Notes: generated from the letters alone by a model not told the origin. A stretch of 64,000 bases of DNA from Rothia nasimurium (GCF_928381705.1 NZ_CAKMSR010000009.1:62001-126000); one strand, 5' to 3'; positions 9,318 to 19,090 are shown, numbered from the stretch's first letter. Program-made: numbers and translations.

Positions 9318-10250
9318 TTACTTGACCAGGGTTGAGGCGATGATGGAGCCTTCGAGGTCGGAGCGCATGAGGGCGGCTTCTTCGTCGGTAGCCAGTACGT
9401 GCGGCAGGCGCACGGTAGCTGAGTCGAGGATGCCCTGCCAGGTGAGAATCTGCTTGGCGGCGACGCAGCCGGGTACGCGGCTCATAGCGGCGCGGACGAC
9501 GGGGGCCAGGTCGAGGTGCAGTTTCTGGGCGGTTGCCAGGTCACCGGCGATGGTTGCGTCGATGAGCTGGCGGAAGTGTTCGGGGGCTACGTGGGAGGTG
9601 ACGCCTACAAGACCGACTGCGCCCATGGCGAGCCAGGGCAGGGTGAGGCCGTCATCGCCTGAGTAGTAGTCGAGGTCGGTGGTTTCCATGACCTCGGTGG
9701 CTGCGGTGAAGTCTGCTTTGGCGTCCTTGACTGCCACGATGTTCTCGTGGTCTGCCAGGGCACGGTAGACAGCAGGGGTGATGGGGATGCCTGCACGACC
9801 GGGGATGTCGTAGAGCATGACGGGGGTTTTGACGGCGTCAGCTACGGTGCGGAAGTGGGCTTCCAGGCCGGTCTGGGTGGGCTTGTTGTAGTAGGGGGTG
9901 ACCACGAGCAGGCCGTCTACGCCTACTGCTTCGGCGCGGGAGGCCAGGTGCAGGGTGTGGGCGGTGTCGTTGGAGCCAACGCCAGCTACGATTTTTGCGC
10001 GGTCGCCGACGGCCTCTTTGACAATGCGGAAGACATTTTCGTTTTCCTCATCGGTCATGGTGGAGTATTCGCCGGTGGTGCCGCAGACGATGAGACCGTC
10101 GTGGCCTCGGTCCACCAGGTTGGTCGCGAGCGCTGCGGTTGCTTGTTCGTCCACTTCGCCGTTGGCGGCAAAGGGGGTGACCATGGCGGTGAGCAGGCGC
10201 CCGAAGACGGGTTCTGCTGCGGTTGAGGTGTTCTGTGCGGTCTCAGACAT
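9318..10250 (-). CDS. dapA: 4-hydroxy-tetrahydrodipicolinate synthase
   Basis: Condenses pyruvate with aspartate semialdehyde in the DAP/lysine pathway. The 310-residue TIM barrel shows the Schiff-base lysine K175 (IVAVKDAK), catalytic Tyr147 (LYDIPGR) and the threonine pair in CGTTGE (57-61). Start ATG at 10250. It is near dapB, with one small membrane-protein gene between them, so DAP synthesis genes are grouped. DAP here may feed lysine synthesis, peptidoglycan or both. Confidence 0.96.
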   Translation of the reverse strand: MSETAQNTSTAAEPVFGRLLTAMVTPFAANGEVDEQATAALATNLVDRGHDGLIVCGTTGEYSTMTDEENENVFRIVKEAVGDRAKIVAGVGSNDTAHTLHLASRAEAVGVDGLLVVTPYYNKPTQTGLEAHFRTVADAVKTPVMLYDIPGRAGIPITPAVYRALADHENIVAVKDAKADFTAATEVMETTDLDYYSGDDGLTLPWLAMGAVGLVGVTSHVAPEHFRQLIDATIAGDLATAQKLHLDLAPVVRAAMSRVPGCVAAKQILTWQGILDSATVRLPHVLATDEEAALMRSDLEGSIIASTLVK

Positions 10251-10341
10251 ATCTACTACGTTACCTTATCTGGCTGGGTGGGGTGGGGTGAGTTTGCTTA
10301 AAGCTAGGTGGCTTGGCGGGGCGGACGCCTGCGTGCAGCTT

Positions 10342-10947
10342 CTAGACGGAGAGTTGGGCCGGGGTTTTGCCGCGGTGAAGGGCGATGGCGGTGCGCATGG
10401 CTTTGCGGGCGCGTTTTCGGTCGCCGGAGGCGTCGTAGGCCAGGGAGAGGTGGAACCAGTTTTTCCAGTTGGTGGGTTCTGCCTCGGTTGCTGCGGCAAT
10501 CCGAGTAAACTGGGCGTCGGCGGCGGTACGGTCGATACGGCCGGATTCTGTGCGGGGTAAGGTGTCTTCGGGCAGTTCCCCGGTTGCGGCAAGTTCTTGG
10601 CCCAGCGCCTGGGTGCGGGAGCCGAAGATAATTTCGCGAACCATGGCCCAGGCACCCAGGACGGGTAGGACGATGAGGGCCCCACCCAGCAGAGCGCCTA
10701 GTGCCCCCGCGTTCTGCAGGAAGATGAAGCCTCTTTGGACTGTGAGCACCAGGTAGAGGCTGAGGGCTACCGTCACCAGGGCGGCGAAGGCTTTGCCTCG
10801 CCCACCGGCGTCCACCGCGATGAAGACCGCGCAGAACACGCCTACTGCCAGCAGGAAGAGGCGGGTGCCCAGGGGTAGGGGCAAAATCAGTACGGTGAGG
10901 ACGGCCAGGGTAATAGCTCCGGCGGTGAAGGCGCGCAGCGAGGTCAT
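10342..10947 (-). CDS. Membrane protein with C-terminal TPR-like tail
   Basis: A 201-residue protein of unknown function. Four hydrophobic segments lie in the first ~115 residues (AITLAVLTVLILPL, LFLLAVGVFCAVFIAV, AFAALVTVALSLYLVL, GALLGGALIVLPVLGAW). A soluble tail follows with a tetratricopeptide-like helix pair (NWKNWFHLSLAYDASGDRKRARKAM). It ends 4 bases before dapB on the same strand, so it is probably the second gene of a dapB transcript. This type of protein beside dapB is seen in other Micrococcaceae; its role is unknown. Confidence 0.7.
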   Translation of the reverse strand: MTSLRAFTAGAITLAVLTVLILPLPLGTRLFLLAVGVFCAVFIAVDAGGRGKAFAALVTVALSLYLVLTVQRGFIFLQNAGALGALLGGALIVLPVLGAWAMVREIIFGSRTQALGQELAATGELPEDTLPRTESGRIDRTAADAQFTRIAAATEAEPTNWKNWFHLSLAYDASGDRKRARKAMRTAIALHRGKTPAQLSV

Positions 10948-10950
10948 GGG

Positions 10951-11706
10951 TTAGTCCAGGTTGAGGTAGCGGTCAAGGCCCACGGTCAGGCCGGGGTGCT
11001 GTTCGACCTGGCGGACGCCCAGCAGGACGCCGGGCATGAAGCTGGTGCGGTCGAAGGAGTCGTGGCGGATGACCAGCTGCTGGCCGGCGTCACCGAGCAG
11101 GATTTCTTGGTGGGCGGTGAGGCCGCGCAGGCGGACGGCGTGTACGTTGACGCCGGCAACCTTAGCGCCGCGGGAGCCGCCCTCATCGGTTTCGGTGGCG
11201 TCAGGTGAGGCAGGCACCCCGGCTTCAGCCCGGGCAGCAGCAATTTTCTGGGCGGTGTGGACGGCTGTGCCCGAGGGCGCATCGACCTTGTTGGGGTGGT
11301 GCATTTCGATGACTTCTACTGACTCGAAGAACTTTGCTGCCTTAGCGGCAAATTCGGTAGCTAGAATGGAGCCGATGGCGAAGTTGGGGGCGATGAGTAC
11401 GCCCACCCGAGGATGCTCGGCAAGCAGGGCTTCGAGGGAGGCTAGGCGCTCTTCGTTCCAACCGGTGGTGCCGACCACCGCGTGAATACCGTGTTCAACG
11501 GCAAAGCGTACGTTCGCCTCGGTGGCGGAGGGGACGGTCAGGTCAATCATGACGTCCGCGCCGTACTCGACTAAGAGATCTAGGGAGTCTCCGTTGCCCA
11601 GGGCAGCTACCAGGTCCATGTCTTCTGCGGTGTTGACGGCCTTGACCGCCTCTGAGCCCATACGTCCTGCGGCGCCGACAACAGCGACCTTCCAAATCTT
11701 GCTCAT
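10951..11706 (-). CDS. dapB: 4-hydroxy-tetrahydrodipicolinate reductase
   Basis: NAD(P)H-dependent reductase after DapA in DAP/lysine synthesis. The 251-residue protein has the Rossmann motif VVGAAGRMGSEAV at residues 9-21, the substrate-binding EMHHPNKVDAPSGTA segment and a C-terminal LLGVRQVEQHPGLTVGLDRYL. Start ATG at 11706 follows AGAAGGT. Length is normal. Confidence 0.96.
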   Translation of the reverse strand: MSKIWKVAVVGAAGRMGSEAVKAVNTAEDMDLVAALGNGDSLDLLVEYGADVMIDLTVPSATEANVRFAVEHGIHAVVGTTGWNEERLASLEALLAEHPRVGVLIAPNFAIGSILATEFAAKAAKFFESVEVIEMHHPNKVDAPSGTAVHTAQKIAAARAEAGVPASPDATETDEGGSRGAKVAGVNVHAVRLRGLTAHQEILLGDAGQQLVIRHDSFDRTSFMPGVLLGVRQVEQHPGLTVGLDRYLNLD

Positions 11707-12044
11707 ACCTTCTTTACCCCTTTAGTACGTTGATGTTACGGGTGCCGGGTGACACCTGGCAGTACTCGCTCACACGCATAGCACCGGCTGGCACCTGTAT
11801 CGCATCAACAAGCCACATCACACTACTCTAGCGAAGAGGGGAGCCCCACCGCACGCCTTACCTCACCCAAGGGCTATGTCACCTGCGAGAACATCTACGG
11901 CCAGACCGGGATATTTCAGCATCCGGAACTGCCTTTGGCCTGCCTGTTGCGAAAACTACCCGGCGGGTGCGACGCAAGAAAACCCGGCAAACTCTTACAC
12001 TAGAAAGGTGCGCCTGCACCCCAGCTCACCAACCCAAGGGAACT
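11707..12044. other. Divergent intergenic region dapB / acyltransferase
   Basis: About 340 bases between divergent genes. No gene, repeat family member or strong terminator is seen. It must carry both promoters. Imperfect GGTGCC/GGCACC repeats occur at about 11741-11798 but I assign no function. Confidence 0.5.
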
Positions 12045-14003
12045 ATGAAAGACGACCACGTTTTTTACTCCGCCGTGCACCCCCATGAGGGGCAGCGACG
12101 CTTCGTCTTGCGCGGTCTTGATGGCATCCGCGCTATCGCGGTCTTGCTGGTGCTGGTCTACCATCTGTGGCCCCAGTATCTACCCGGGGGCATGATTGGT
12201 GTCGATATTTTCTTTGTCATCTCTGGTTACCTCATCACCGCTCTGTTGCTACGTGAGGGTGCCTATACCGGCAAGATGGATATCGTCTCTTTCTGGGTTC
12301 GGCGCCTGCGCCGCCTGGTACCGGCTTTTGCCCTGCTGACGCTGGTGGTGGGGTCCTTGGCCCTGCTGGTGGGTGGGGACGCCCAGGTGGGGTTGGGCCG
12401 CCAGATTCTCGGTGCCTTTACCTACTCGTCGAACTGGCTGCTGATCTGGGCCGGTAACGACTACTTCACGCAAACCTCTCCTGAGCTCATGACCAATTTC
12501 TGGTCACTGGCAGTTGAAGAGCAGTTCTACCTGTTCTGGCCCGTGGTGATGGTCTTTGTCTTTATGTTTACCGCCAAGTGGTGGCAGCGGGCTCTTGTTC
12601 CTGGTGTTTTGGGGGCCCTGTCGCTGCTGGCTGCTGTCGTGCTGGGCCTACTGGGTGCTTCCACCACCCGCCTCTACTACGGCACCGACACCCACCTCTA
12701 CGGCCTGATGCTGGGCGTCCTGCTGGCCATGATGATTCCCTGGTCCATGTACCCGCCCGTTGATGACCGCCTCTACCCCCTGGTCGGCTACGGCAACGGT
12801 ATCTGGGGCTGGCTGCGCCAGCTGGTCGGCTGGGTGAGCCTGGTCGCCGTTCTGCCCTTTGCCTTGACCCTTTCAGACCACAGCTCCTGGCTCATGCCCT
12901 GGGGCCTGCTGGTGGGTTCTCTTTTGGGTATGGGCATTATTCAGGCCCTGCTTCCGGACGTCCGCGGCGGCACCTCCGGGCTCTTTCGGGGCTTGCTGTC
13001 CCTAGCTCCCCTGCGCTGGATCGGCCAGCGCTCCTACGGTATTTACCTCTGGCACTGGCCCCTGATGGTGCTGGCCCACTACACCTTTGGTGCGGCGCGC
13101 TCCCCCTGGGTGAACGTCGGTGTGCTGTTCTTAACCCTGATTGTTGCGGGTCTGTCGTATATGTATGTGGAGCAGCCCGTGCGCCAGCTGGGCTTCCGCG
13201 GAGCGCTTTCAGCCTGGTTCTCAGCCATGGTGGCACCGACTGGCCGGGCCCTACCGGTGGGCGCAGCCGTCCTTGCCGGAGTAACCCTGATTGCCACCGT
13301 TTTTGCGGTGCGTACCGCACCTACCATGACCCAGGCTGAAGCTGTGGTGGCAGCCGGTGCCAACTACGCGCAGGCGTCCGCACCGGCGCCCCAGCCGACC
13401 GCTGTCCCAGCCGCTCCCAGCTCTTCTGCCAGCCCCAGCGCCTCAGCTGAACCGACGGAAAGTGCCAGCCCCTCCCCTGCTTCGTCCACCACACCGTCCG
13501 CTAACGTTGATGGTTCCCAGGTGACGATTGTGGGTGACTCGGTCACACTGGCTTCATCGATTGCTCTGGGGGAGGCTATGCCTCAGGCCCTGGTCAATGC
13601 GGAAGTTTCCCGCACCAGCGCAGCTGCCCTGCCCGTTGTGGAGCAGCTGGTAGATTCGGGGCAGATGCGTGAGGTACTTGTACTATCGGTAACCGCCAAC
13701 TCTACTTTCACCGTTGCCCAGCTAGAACAGCTCAAGGCCTCGGTGTCGCCCAACGGGGAGCGCAAGATTGTGCTGGTCACCGGCGTTGGCCCGGCAAACC
13801 TGACCTGGATTGAGCCCTCTAACCAGGTAATTCGCGAGTTCGCGGCGCAGAACCCCGGCACGGTCTTTATCGCTGACTGGCAGGCCGCTGCCAAGGGCCA
13901 CCCCGAGTACCTGGTCTCCGACGGCGTGCACCCTCAGGGCGAGGGCCTGACCGTCTATGCTCAGACCGTCAAGGACGCGGTGGCGAAGACGCTGGCGGGA
14001 TAA
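12045..14003 (+). CDS. OafA-type membrane acyltransferase with C-terminal SGNH domain
   Basis: A 652-residue acyltransferase-3 protein that probably O-acylates a cell-surface polymer such as peptidoglycan, teichoic acid or capsule. The N-terminal half carries LRGLDGIRAIAVLLVLVYH with FFVISGYLI and about ten membrane helices (residues ~20-420), then a Ser/Pro/Ala linker (~450-505), then an extracytoplasmic SGNH esterase-like domain with VGDSVTLA and the distal DGVHPQGEG catalytic D-x2-H. Start ATG at 12045 follows AAGGGA; a frame open to 11967 lacks a good site. It is a plus-strand insertion in a minus-strand region. Confidence 0.88.
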   Translation: MKDDHVFYSAVHPHEGQRRFVLRGLDGIRAIAVLLVLVYHLWPQYLPGGMIGVDIFFVISGYLITALLLREGAYTGKMDIVSFWVRRLRRLVPAFALLTLVVGSLALLVGGDAQVGLGRQILGAFTYSSNWLLIWAGNDYFTQTSPELMTNFWSLAVEEQFYLFWPVVMVFVFMFTAKWWQRALVPGVLGALSLLAAVVLGLLGASTTRLYYGTDTHLYGLMLGVLLAMMIPWSMYPPVDDRLYPLVGYGNGIWGWLRQLVGWVSLVAVLPFALTLSDHSSWLMPWGLLVGSLLGMGIIQALLPDVRGGTSGLFRGLLSLAPLRWIGQRSYGIYLWHWPLMVLAHYTFGAARSPWVNVGVLFLTLIVAGLSYMYVEQPVRQLGFRGALSAWFSAMVAPTGRALPVGAAVLAGVTLIATVFAVRTAPTMTQAEAVVAAGANYAQASAPAPQPTAVPAAPSSSASPSASAEPTESASPSPASSTTPSANVDGSQVTIVGDSVTLASSIALGEAMPQALVNAEVSRTSAAALPVVEQLVDSGQMREVLVLSVTANSTFTVAQLEQLKASVSPNGERKIVLVTGVGPANLTWIEPSNQVIREFAAQNPGTVFIADWQAAAKGHPEYLVSDGVHPQGEGLTVYAQTVKDAVAKTLAG

Positions 14004-14098
14004 GGTCGTTGCAGGGCCGGGCCGTCAGGTCTGTGCCGTGTCACGGGCTGTTTCCCGGCTCCCGGCGTCTTTCCCGCGTTTGCCCGCTTTTCCCCTCA

Positions 14099-14156
14099 CT
14101 TTGTACCACGTGCTGCCCATATTTAGCCCCAAATGTGAGCAGGGCGCGGTACAAAG
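14099..14156. repeat. Palindromic repeat family A, copy 1
   Basis: A 58-base imperfect palindrome beginning CTTTGTACCACG and ending CGCGGTACAAAG, with an AT-rich TTTAGCCCC centre. Copies at 15289-15346 and 19818-19875 share ends and centre. It ends 3 bases from the stop codon of the minus-strand gene at 14160, and lies between convergent genes, so it could act as a terminator. Confidence 0.85.
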
Positions 14157-14159
14157 TAG

Positions 14160-15095
14160 CTAGAGCGGTGCCCCTCTGCGCAGTTCAAGCATTGCAGCAA
14201 TTTCACTGGCTACCTGCTCCGGATGGTTTCTCACCTGCGCCCAGCTATACCGAAGAACAATCCAGCCCTGATTCTGCAGCTGTTTCTCACGCCTGCGCTC
14301 TGACATAACAGCCCGATCAGTAGGCCCGTAGTCCGTGTATTTGATGTGGCCGTCAAACTCGACAATGACCTTCTCATCCTCGTACAGAAAATCAGGTCTA
14401 TATACCCTACCTCCAACCACTACATTTACTTGCTGTGCAGGTCTCGGTAGGCCACCGTCAATAATTGCGATCAATAGAAGAGTTTCACCGGGGCTTTCGC
14501 ACAGGCTACTGAGATACGGAAGTGTAGCCCGCGCTCGGCGTGCTCCCCGGCCCTTGAGCCTATACAGCCGCTCTTCTACAGCTTCACTCGTTGTAAGTTG
14601 CCGGTTCAAAGCCGAGTTGATAATGCACACCGATTCGCTCAGCTCCAGGTATCTCGCACAGTCATCGAGTGTCTGTAGCAGGCTAGTTGCTCGCACTGTT
14701 CCTGATATGTATGCGATAGGCACAGAAGGTTTTACAGTGTAATGTTTGATGATTCCTTGAGCGCGGCCTCGGGTATTCGAGCCAGCCAGAATATCGACCA
14801 GGTTCTCTGAAGCAATGACGCTAAGGCCATGGAGCCAGGCAGCGCTCCTGTGGCTGAAGATAGCATCAGGGTTCTGTTTTGCATAGGCAGCTATGGCGTA
14901 GGGGTATCGCTCAGCTGGTCGCAGAGAGTTATAGATAGAGCTTGGGCAGAATATGCCGGGGCGTAATTGCACGAGCTCGCCGCGGTGCATTTTGCGTGTG
15001 ATGGTGGAGTTGCATAGGCCGGCGGCTACAAGTTCGGCACGGGTGGAAACGAAGGTTAGAGGTTCAGCGATCCGCATAGGGTGAGTTTGGCTCAC
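14160..15095 (-). CDS. AbiEi-like N-terminal / PD-(D/E)XK endonuclease-fold protein
   Basis: A 311-residue protein. The first ~100 residues resemble the winged-helix domain of AbiEi-type IV antitoxins (ELVAAGLCNSTITRKMHRGE, then LRPGIF and FSHRSAAWLHGL). The last ~100 residues resemble DUF559/Vsr-like nucleases: ESPGETLLL, RPDFLYEDEKVIVEFDG (PD-x9-E-x-D spacing), a KQLQNQGWIVLRYSW segment. A partner toxin (AbiEii) is not adjacent, so it is unlikely to be a classical AbiE module. Base composition is lower in GC than neighbours. Palindromic family A repeats flank it on both sides. Function unknown; mobile or defence-related role is inference. Confidence 0.7.
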   Translation of the reverse strand: MSQTHPMRIAEPLTFVSTRAELVAAGLCNSTITRKMHRGELVQLRPGIFCPSSIYNSLRPAERYPYAIAAYAKQNPDAIFSHRSAAWLHGLSVIASENLVDILAGSNTRGRAQGIIKHYTVKPSVPIAYISGTVRATSLLQTLDDCARYLELSESVCIINSALNRQLTTSEAVEERLYRLKGRGARRARATLPYLSSLCESPGETLLLIAIIDGGLPRPAQQVNVVVGGRVYRPDFLYEDEKVIVEFDGHIKYTDYGPTDRAVMSERRREKQLQNQGWIVLRYSWAQVRNHPEQVASEIAAMLELRRGAPL

Positions 15096-15288
15096 GGTGT
15101 CTGAGGTTTTCTACCATACGGCAGCTTGTGGATAGCGGATAAGGATCTTGGGCCTAGCCAGGGGTCTTTGGGGCGTTCTTTTGGTGCAGTGAAGACGCTT
15201 TGTTTCGCCTTCTATCCACAGGGGTTGACCGGCTGTCGTTTACCCGTTTCGGGGAGGAGCCCCGTCCGCCTGCCCTGCTTTCCCCTCA

Positions 15289-15346
15289 CTTTGTACCACG
15301 TACTGCCCAGTTTTAGCCCCAAAAGTGGGCAGGGCGCGGTACAAAG
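15289..15346. repeat. Palindromic repeat family A, copy 2
   Basis: A 58-base palindrome nearly identical to copy 1 over TTCCCCTCACTTTGTACCAC and over the GGGCAGGGCGCGGTACAAAG end. It lies 70 bases after the M16 protease stop and upstream of the AbiEi-like gene, so copies 1 and 2 bracket that gene. The rest of 15096-15415 holds only the M16 terminator and probably the AbiEi-like gene's promoter. Confidence 0.85.
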
Positions 15347-15370
15347 CGGCAAGGTACCCGTAGAGAGCGC

Positions 15371-15405
15371 AAAAAAGAAGGACGCCCGCAGATAAGCAGG
15401 CGCCC
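15371..15405 (-). terminator. Intrinsic terminator after the M16 protease
   Basis: On the minus strand, GGGCGCCTGC pairs with GCGGGCGTCC (two G-T wobbles) across a 6-base loop and is followed by TTCTTTTTT. It begins 10 bases past the stop codon: a textbook Rho-independent terminator. Confidence 0.85.
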
Positions 15406-15415
15406 TCCCTAAAGT

Positions 15416-16747
15416 TTATTTGACGATGGTGGTGACCCACTCCTGGTCTGCCAGATAGCGGGCCAGGTCGTTAACCTGGTCGGCGGTTACTGACCGAACC
15501 CCATCGAGCAGCTCATCAATCGAGAGGAACTTGCCCGAGTCCAGTTCTGCCCGGCCCAGGCGACTCATGCGGGAGCCGGCGTCCTCGCTTCCTAGCACGG
15601 TAGAACCGCCGAGCTGCCCGACGACCTTCTCAAGCTCTTCCTGTGTAATACCGTAGCGCACAAATTCATCGAAGGTAGAGCGCATGAGCTCGGTGACCTG
15701 CTCTGCCTTGGCAGGCAGGCAGCCAGCGTACATGCCGAAGTAGCCGGCGTCTGAGTAGGATCCGGTAAAGGAGAAGGTGGAGTAGGCCAGGCCGCGCTTT
15801 TCGCGGATTTCCTGGAAGAGACGGGACGACATGCCCCCGCCCAGAGCGGAGTTGAGCACACTCATGGCGTAGCGGCGCTCGTCGCCAGCGATGAGGCCAG
15901 GGCAGCCCATCACGATGTTGGTCTGTTCAAAGCCCTTTTCGAGGGTTTTTTCGCGGGCACCGGGCACGATGTTGCTCTGTTGGCGGACGCGGCGCGGGGC
16001 AGGTAGGGCACCTTCAGTCAGGTCCCAGCCGCGGTTGGCCAGAGAGTCAAGAACCAGGTTGACGATCTCTGAGTGATTGAGGCTACCGGCGGCGGAAATG
16101 ACCAAGCGGTCGGGGGTGTAGAACTTCTTGTAGTGCTCCCAGACCTTATCGCGGGCAACGTCGGTGATTTCCTGCGGGGTGCCACCGATAGGGCGCCCCA
16201 GGGGGTTGCTGCCCATGAGCTGTTCGATAAAGGATTCGAAGGCTACGTCGGTGGGGTCGTCCTGATCCATGGCGATTTCTTCGAGGATGACGCCGCGTTC
16301 CTGTTCAAGCAGGGCGGGGTCTAGTTTGGCTCCGGTGACCATGTCGGCGATAACGTCGATAGCCATGGGGGTGTCCTCATCGAGCACACGGGCGTAGTAG
16401 CAGGTGTGCTCCTTAGCGGTGAGGGCGTTGGATTCGCCGCCTACCCGGTCAAAAGCGTGGGCGATGTCGAGGGCGGTGCGGCTTTCGGTGCCCTTAAAGA
16501 GCAGGTGTTCGAGGAAGTGGGTGGAGCCCAGCATGCCGGGCTGTTCGTCGCGGGAGCCTACCCCTACCCAGAAACCGATGGAGACGCTGCGCTGGGAGGG
16601 CATACGTTCGGTGATGACGCGGACGCCGCCCGGCAGCACGGAACGGCGCACTTCGTTGCCTCCCCCACCGGCGTAGATGAGACGGCCGGTGCGGTAATTG
16701 AGCTCGTCGGTGAGGTCAGCGGTTTCAAGGGGTAGAAGGACGGGCAT
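15416..16747 (-). CDS. M16 family zinc peptidase
   Basis: A 443-residue pitrilysin/processing-peptidase-like protein. The inverted zinc motif HxxEH appears as HFLEH near residue 78, with a downstream glutamate about 75 residues later in ERGVILEEIAMDQD. Both M16 halves are present (second half from about residue 230, GFEQTNIVMGCPG). It follows pnp on the same strand, the same order as in mycobacteria and other actinobacteria. Substrate is unknown. A terminator lies on each side, so it is probably its own transcription unit. Confidence 0.92.
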   Translation of the reverse strand: MPVLLPLETADLTDELNYRTGRLIYAGGGGNEVRRSVLPGGVRVITERMPSQRSVSIGFWVGVGSRDEQPGMLGSTHFLEHLLFKGTESRTALDIAHAFDRVGGESNALTAKEHTCYYARVLDEDTPMAIDVIADMVTGAKLDPALLEQERGVILEEIAMDQDDPTDVAFESFIEQLMGSNPLGRPIGGTPQEITDVARDKVWEHYKKFYTPDRLVISAAGSLNHSEIVNLVLDSLANRGWDLTEGALPAPRRVRQQSNIVPGAREKTLEKGFEQTNIVMGCPGLIAGDERRYAMSVLNSALGGGMSSRLFQEIREKRGLAYSTFSFTGSYSDAGYFGMYAGCLPAKAEQVTELMRSTFDEFVRYGITQEELEKVVGQLGGSTVLGSEDAGSRMSRLGRAELDSGKFLSIDELLDGVRSVTADQVNDLARYLADQEWVTTIVK

Positions 16748-16793
16748 ATCAGTCAGGTCTTTCTGATGGGGAAAGTAAGAAATTGAATGAGTA

Positions 16794-16826
16794 AGAGGGG
16801 GCAGACACCGGGTGTCTGCCCCCTCT
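16794..16826 (-). terminator. Terminator after pnp
   Basis: Perfect 16-base arms (16794-16809 and 16811-16826) separated by one base, 35 bases after the pnp stop. On the minus strand only a modest T-rich stretch follows. Confidence 0.75.
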
Positions 16827-16861
16827 ATCTGCTTCGTACGGTAGAAGCTACGGAGCGGTCA

Positions 16862-19090
16862 TTACTCTTCGTCGCCGCTCTCTTCACCTTCGGCTACGAC
16901 GGGTACCAGTGACAGCTTGCCGCGGTCGTCAATCTTGGAGATCTCGACCTGGACCTTCTGGCCTACGCCGACGACGTCCTCGACGTCGTCCACGCGCTTG
17001 CCGTCGTTGAGCTTGCGCAGCTCGGAGATGTGCAGCAGGCCGTCCTTACCGGGGGTCAGTGAGACGAAGGCACCGAAGGTGGTGGTCTTCACGACGGTAC
17101 CCAGGTAGCGTTCGCCGACCTCGGGAACCTGCGGGTTGGCAATCGCGTTGATTGCTGCGCGGGCTGCTTCGGCGGAGGGGCCGTCGGTAGCGCCGATGTA
17201 GACGGTGCCGTCGTCCTCGATAGAGATGTCGGTGCCGGTGTCTTCCTGGATCTGGTTAATCATCTTGCCCTTGGGGCCGATGACCTCACCGATCTTGGCA
17301 ACGGGAACCTGGACGGAGATCACGCGGGGTGCATAGTCGCTCATCTCGTCGGGTGCGTCGATCGCTGCGTTGATGACCTCAAGAATGTGCAGGCGGGCTT
17401 CACGGGCCTGAGTCAGAGCGCCGGCCAGAACGGAGGCGGGGATGCCGTCGAGCTTGGTGTCCAGCTGGATAGCGGTCACGAACTCAGAGGTACCTGCGAC
17501 CTTGAAGTCCATATCGCCCAGGGCGTCCTCAGCACCGAGAATATCGGTGAGGGCTGCGTAGCGGGTTTCGCCGTTGACCTCGTCAGAGACAAGACCCATA
17601 GCGATACCGGCGACGGGTGCGCGCAGGGGCACACCGGCGTTCAGCAGGGAGAGGGTGGAGGCACAGACGGAACCCATGGAGGTAGAACCGTTAGAGCCCA
17701 GGGCCTCAGAGACCTGGCGGATAGCGTAGGGGAATTCCTCGCGTGACGGCAGAACCGGGGTCAGGGCGCGCTCAGCGAGAGCACCGTGGCCGATTTCGCG
17801 ACGCTTGGGTGAGCCCACACGGCCGGTTTCGCCGGTTGAGTAGGGCGGGAAGTTGTAGTGGTGGATGTAGCGCTTGGACTTGACCGGGTAGAGGGAGTCC
17901 AGCTGCTGCTCCATCTTGAGCATGTTCAGGGTGGTGACGCCCATGATCTGGGTTTCGCCGCGCTCGAAGATAGCAGAGCCGTGGACGCGGGGCAGTACCT
18001 CAACCTCAGCGGTGAGCTGACGGATGTCGGTCAGGCCGCGGCCGTCGATACGGACCTGGTCGGTGAGAATGCGCTGACGCACAACGTGCTTGGTCAGGGC
18101 ATTGAAAGCTGCGTTGACTTCGTCCTCGCGGCCTTCGAATTCCTTACCTTCACCGGCGAGGGACTCTACGATTTCCTGCTGCAGGTCAGCGGACGCGGTT
18201 TCGCGGTCCTGCTTACCGGCGATGGAGTAGACCTCAACGATCTTGGGTTCAAAAGCTTTGACGGCTTCGTCGATTTCTGCGGCACGCTCACCGAAGATGG
18301 GCAGCTCCAGGGCAGGCTTGCCAGCGCGCTCAGCCAGGTCAGCCTGGGCCTTGCAGAGGGCAGCAATGAAGGGCTTAGCAGCTTCGAGACCCTCAGCAAC
18401 AACTTCTTCGGTCGGTGCGGTGGCGCCGTCTTCCTTGATGAGCTTCCAGGAGTTATCGGTAGCTTCAGCCTCAACCATCATGATGGCGACGTCTTCGGTG
18501 CCGTCAGCCTTGGTCACAACGCGACCGGCAACAGCCATATCGAAGACAGCGTTCTCAAGCTGGGAGTGCTTGGGGAAGGCAACCCACTGGCCGTCGATCA
18601 GGGCAACGCGCACACCGCCAACGGGGCCCGCGAAGGGGGCACCGGAGAGGGTGGTGGAGCAGGAGGCTGCGTTGATTGCTACGGTGTTGTAGATTTCGTC
18701 GGGCTCAATGGTGAGCACGGTGACGACGACCTGCACCTCGTTGCGGATGCCCTTCTTGAAGGCAGGACGCAGGGGGCGGTCGATCAGACGGGCAGCCAGG
18801 ATCGCTTCGGTTGAGGGGCGGCCTTCACGGCGGAAGAAGGAGCCGGGGATCTTACCGGCTGCGTACATGCGCTCTTCAACGTCTACGGTCAGGGGGAAGA
18901 AGTCGAAGCCGTCACGGGGGCTCTTGCCGATAGCGGTGGCTGAGAGCAGGGTGGTGTCGTCGTCGATAGTGACCAGGGCAGAGCCTGCGGCCTGCTTGGC
19001 GAGGCGGCCGGTTTCGAAGCGCACTACGCGCTTACCGAACTTGCCGTTGTCAATGATTGCTTCTGCAAACTGAATTTCGGGACCTTCCAA
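16862..19090 (-). CDS. pnp: Polyribonucleotide nucleotidyltransferase (PNPase)
   Basis: Phosphorolytic 3'-to-5' exoribonuclease of the RNA degradosome. The 742-residue protein has two RNase PH domains ([16 protein letters not shown]; later [30 protein letters not shown]), a KH domain ([23 protein letters not shown]) and an S1 domain at the C-terminus ([30 protein letters not shown]). The start is TTG at 19090 with a GGAGGAACC ribosome binding site; rare starts may limit expression. rpsO lies upstream on the same strand, the classic rpsO-pnp pair. Confidence 0.97.
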   Translation of the reverse strand: MEGPEIQFAEAIIDNGKFGKRVVRFETGRLAKQAAGSALVTIDDDTTLLSATAIGKSPRDGFDFFPLTVDVEERMYAAGKIPGSFFRREGRPSTEAILAARLIDRPLRPAFKKGIRNEVQVVVTVLTIEPDEIYNTVAINAASCSTTLSGAPFAGPVGGVRVALIDGQWVAFPKHSQLENAVFDMAVAGRVVTKADGTEDVAIMMVEAEATDNSWKLIKEDGATAPTEEVVAEGLEAAKPFIAALCKAQADLAERAGKPALELPIFGERAAEIDEAVKAFEPKIVEVYSIAGKQDRETASADLQQEIVESLAGEGKEFEGREDEVNAAFNALTKHVVRQRILTDQVRIDGRGLTDIRQLTAEVEVLPRVHGSAIFERGETQIMGVTTLNMLKMEQQLDSLYPVKSKRYIHHYNFPPYSTGETGRVGSPKRREIGHGALAERALTPVLPSREEFPYAIRQVSEALGSNGSTSMGSVCASTLSLLNAGVPLRAPVAGIAMGLVSDEVNGETRYAALTDILGAEDALGDMDFKVAGTSEFVTAIQLDTKLDGIPASVLAGALTQAREARLHILEVINAAIDAPDEMSDYAPRVISVQVPVAKIGEVIGPKGKMINQIQEDTGTDISIEDDGTVYIGATDGPSAEAARAAINAIANPQVPEVGERYLGTVVKTTTFGAFVSLTPGKDGLLHISELRKLNDGKRVDDVEDVVGVGQKVQVEISKIDDRGKLSLVPVVAEGEESGDEE

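Noticed and set aside
14160..15095. A complete AbiE toxin-antitoxin pair.
   Set aside because: No AbiEii nucleotidyltransferase gene is adjacent on either side, and the protein carries its own nuclease-like domain.
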